A stretch of 5,763 nucleotides of DNA from Desulfuromonadaceae bacterium UBA6124 (GTDB lineage Bacteria; Desulfobacterota; Desulfuromonadia; Desulfuromonadales; Trichloromonadaceae), in contig DIVU01000227.1 of NCBI GenBank assembly GCA_002423365.1, positions 1-5,763 on the forward strand, given 5' to 3'. The notes beneath the pieces are model-generated. The model did not search any database. It was not told where the DNA came from and was given only the letters and a program-made list of their open reading frames with translations. The translations under genes were made by a program, and so were the position numbers. Of the stretch, positions 4,931 to 5,763 are shown piece after piece; position 1 is the stretch's first letter; each line of letters opens with the position of its first letter.

Positions 4931-5763
4931 AATCTTTGATCCCATCTTGGCGCCGCCCCGCCGACGGCCGGCCCGACGCGAGCGGACGGGACCTCTGGCC
5001 ACTGCTCCTTTGGGCCTCGCCGGTGCTGCTCGGCGGCTGGCTCCTAGGCCTGCTTATCTGGTTCCCGTCCGCCGCCCTGGAAACGCGCCTGGAACAGGAG
5101 GCGAACCGCCACCTGCGCGGCCAGGGGCGACTGGAGCTCGAAGGACTGACCCCACGCCTCCCCTTCGCCGTCGGCGTCCGCGCGGGCACCTTGAACCTTG
5201 CGCGACCGGCCATGGCGATCGCGGCCGAAGATATCGCCGCCGCTCCCCTCTGGCGCTCCCTCTTCGGCGGCAATCCCGGCCTGAGTTTTTCCGCTCGGCT
5301 GCTGGGGGGGGAGGCCCAAGGCTTCGCCCGTCGCGACGGCGAGCTCAACCTGAAGCTGCGCGATCTGCGCCTGGCCTTGCCGCTGCTGGAAAATTCAAAA
5401 CTGGCAGTTGAAGGAACTCTGAACCAAGGCACCTTCACCGGCCTCTGGCCGCCTCGGGACGGAAGCGAGAGCCGCTTGCTCCTGACCCTGACCGGGGTCC
5501 GCCTCACCGGCCTGAACACGCTCGGTTCGACCAGTGACGCCCTGGAGTTGGGGACCCTGGAACTGGTCGGCGCCGGCCAGGGCAAAGCCTTCAAGATCGA
5601 ACGCCTGGAAGCCCTCGACGGCCACCTGATCGGCACCGGCAGCGGCTCGTTGCTCCTCGCCGACCAGCTCCCCGCCAGCCGGATGAATCTGACCCTGAAC
5701 CTGAAAACCACGGCGGAGATGGACGGACAGTTACGGGAACTCCTCACCGTCCTCGTCCCCCCC
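4927..5763 (+). CDS. gspN: GspN-like type II secretion protein (AsmA-like), cut by the window end
   Basis: The frame starting at ATG 4927 stays open for 279 codons to the last base, so the gene is partial at its 3' end. The start overlaps the gspM stop in an ATGA and has GGAAGAAG at 4916-4923 upstream. The protein begins MKSLIPSWRRPADGR, a basic Pro-rich cytoplasmic tail, followed by a single hydrophobic helix at about 24-46 (WPLLLWASPVLLGGWLLGLLIWF). The rest is predicted periplasmic. It alternates polar and Leu-rich short strands such as LELEGLTPRLPFAVGVRAGTLNL (69-91) and ELNLKLRDLRLALPL (139-153), then KLAVEGTLNQGTFTG (158-172). That pattern recalls AsmA/GspN beta domains. Deltaproteobacterial T2SS loci carry such a gspN after gspM; its role is unclear, and many T2SSs lack it. 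An alternative is another AsmA-like envelope protein. A G8 run lies at 5304-5311. Confidence 0.82.
   Translation, partial: MKSLIPSWRRPADGRPDASGRDLWPLLLWASPVLLGGWLLGLLIWFPSAALETRLEQEANRHLRGQGRLELEGLTPRLPFAVGVRAGTLNLARPAMAIAAEDIAAAPLWRSLFGGNPGLSFSARLLGGEAQGFARRDGELNLKLRDLRLALPLLENSKLAVEGTLNQGTFTGLWPPRDGSESRLLLTLTGVRLTGLNTLGSTSDALELGTLELVGAGQGKAFKIERLEALDGHLIGTGSGSLLLADQLPASRMNLTLNLKTTAEMDGQLRELLTVLVPP
5304..5311 (+). repeat. G8 homopolymer in gspN
   Basis: Eight consecutive G encode Gly-Gly and the first base of Glu at GspN residues 127-129. Length change here would shift the frame and truncate GspN early. The flanking frame is consistent with an intact gene, so this copy appears to be in the on-frame state. 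Confidence 0.9.

Noticed and set aside
3854..5002. Long open frame on the - strand (382 codons)
   Set aside because: It is antisense to gspL and gspM, with no recognisable domain and a composition expected from GC-rich complementary frames. The sense genes are clear.
4947..5411. A 154-codon open frame on the + strand, Arg/Pro-rich
   Set aside because: It is a shadow of gspN in another frame. The frame from 4927 has coupled ATGA overlap, a ribosome binding site, a membrane helix and stays open to the window end, whereas this frame gives a low-complexity Arg/Pro/Gly protein.

Overview
This window is a nearly uninterrupted run of type II secretion system (T2SS, general secretory pathway) genes. 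All are on the + strand, in the order [gspF tail?]-gspG-gspH-gspI-gspJ-gspK-gspL-gspM-gspN. The DNA is GC-rich with strongly G/C-ending codons. The host must be a Gram-negative (diderm) bacterium. The gene order, the style of GspL and GspM, and a large AsmA-like GspN after gspM suggest a deltaproteobacterium of the Desulfuromonadales/Geobacter type. That taxonomic guess is inference from protein style, not a database match.

Layout: bases 1-29 hold what is probably the last eight codons of gspF. Bases 30-121 are the only real intergenic spacer and carry an imperfect inverted repeat built from GTGAGG-type heptamers. The spacer contains two copies of an 8-bp direct repeat that doubles as the gspG ribosome binding site. 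Bases 122-3003 encode the five pseudopilins: the major subunit GspG and the minor subunits GspH, GspI, GspJ and GspK. Bases 3011-4930 encode the inner-membrane assembly platform proteins GspL and GspM. From 4927 to the window edge runs an open, unfinished gspN. It is a real gene even though the end of the window cuts it off; a shorter frame at 4947-5411 is only its shadow.

How the parts work together: prepilin peptidase (not in the window) cleaves each prepilin after the Gly before its hydrophobic helix and methylates the new N-terminus. GspI, GspJ and GspK, with GspH, form the tip that starts the pseudopilus, and GspG polymerises below it. GspL links the cytoplasmic ATPase GspE to the membrane and, with GspM and GspF, forms the platform on which the pseudopilus is built. 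GspC, GspD, GspE and the peptidase are absent and must lie outside the window.

Translation looks tightly coupled. The junctions are overlaps of 26, 11-23, 20 and 4 nt, gaps of 7 and 3 nt, then another 4-nt overlap. The 92-nt spacer before gspG is the outlier, and I propose it was expanded by a short palindromic insertion. Otherwise this is a conventional T2SS locus, and I do not see a wholly new system in it.
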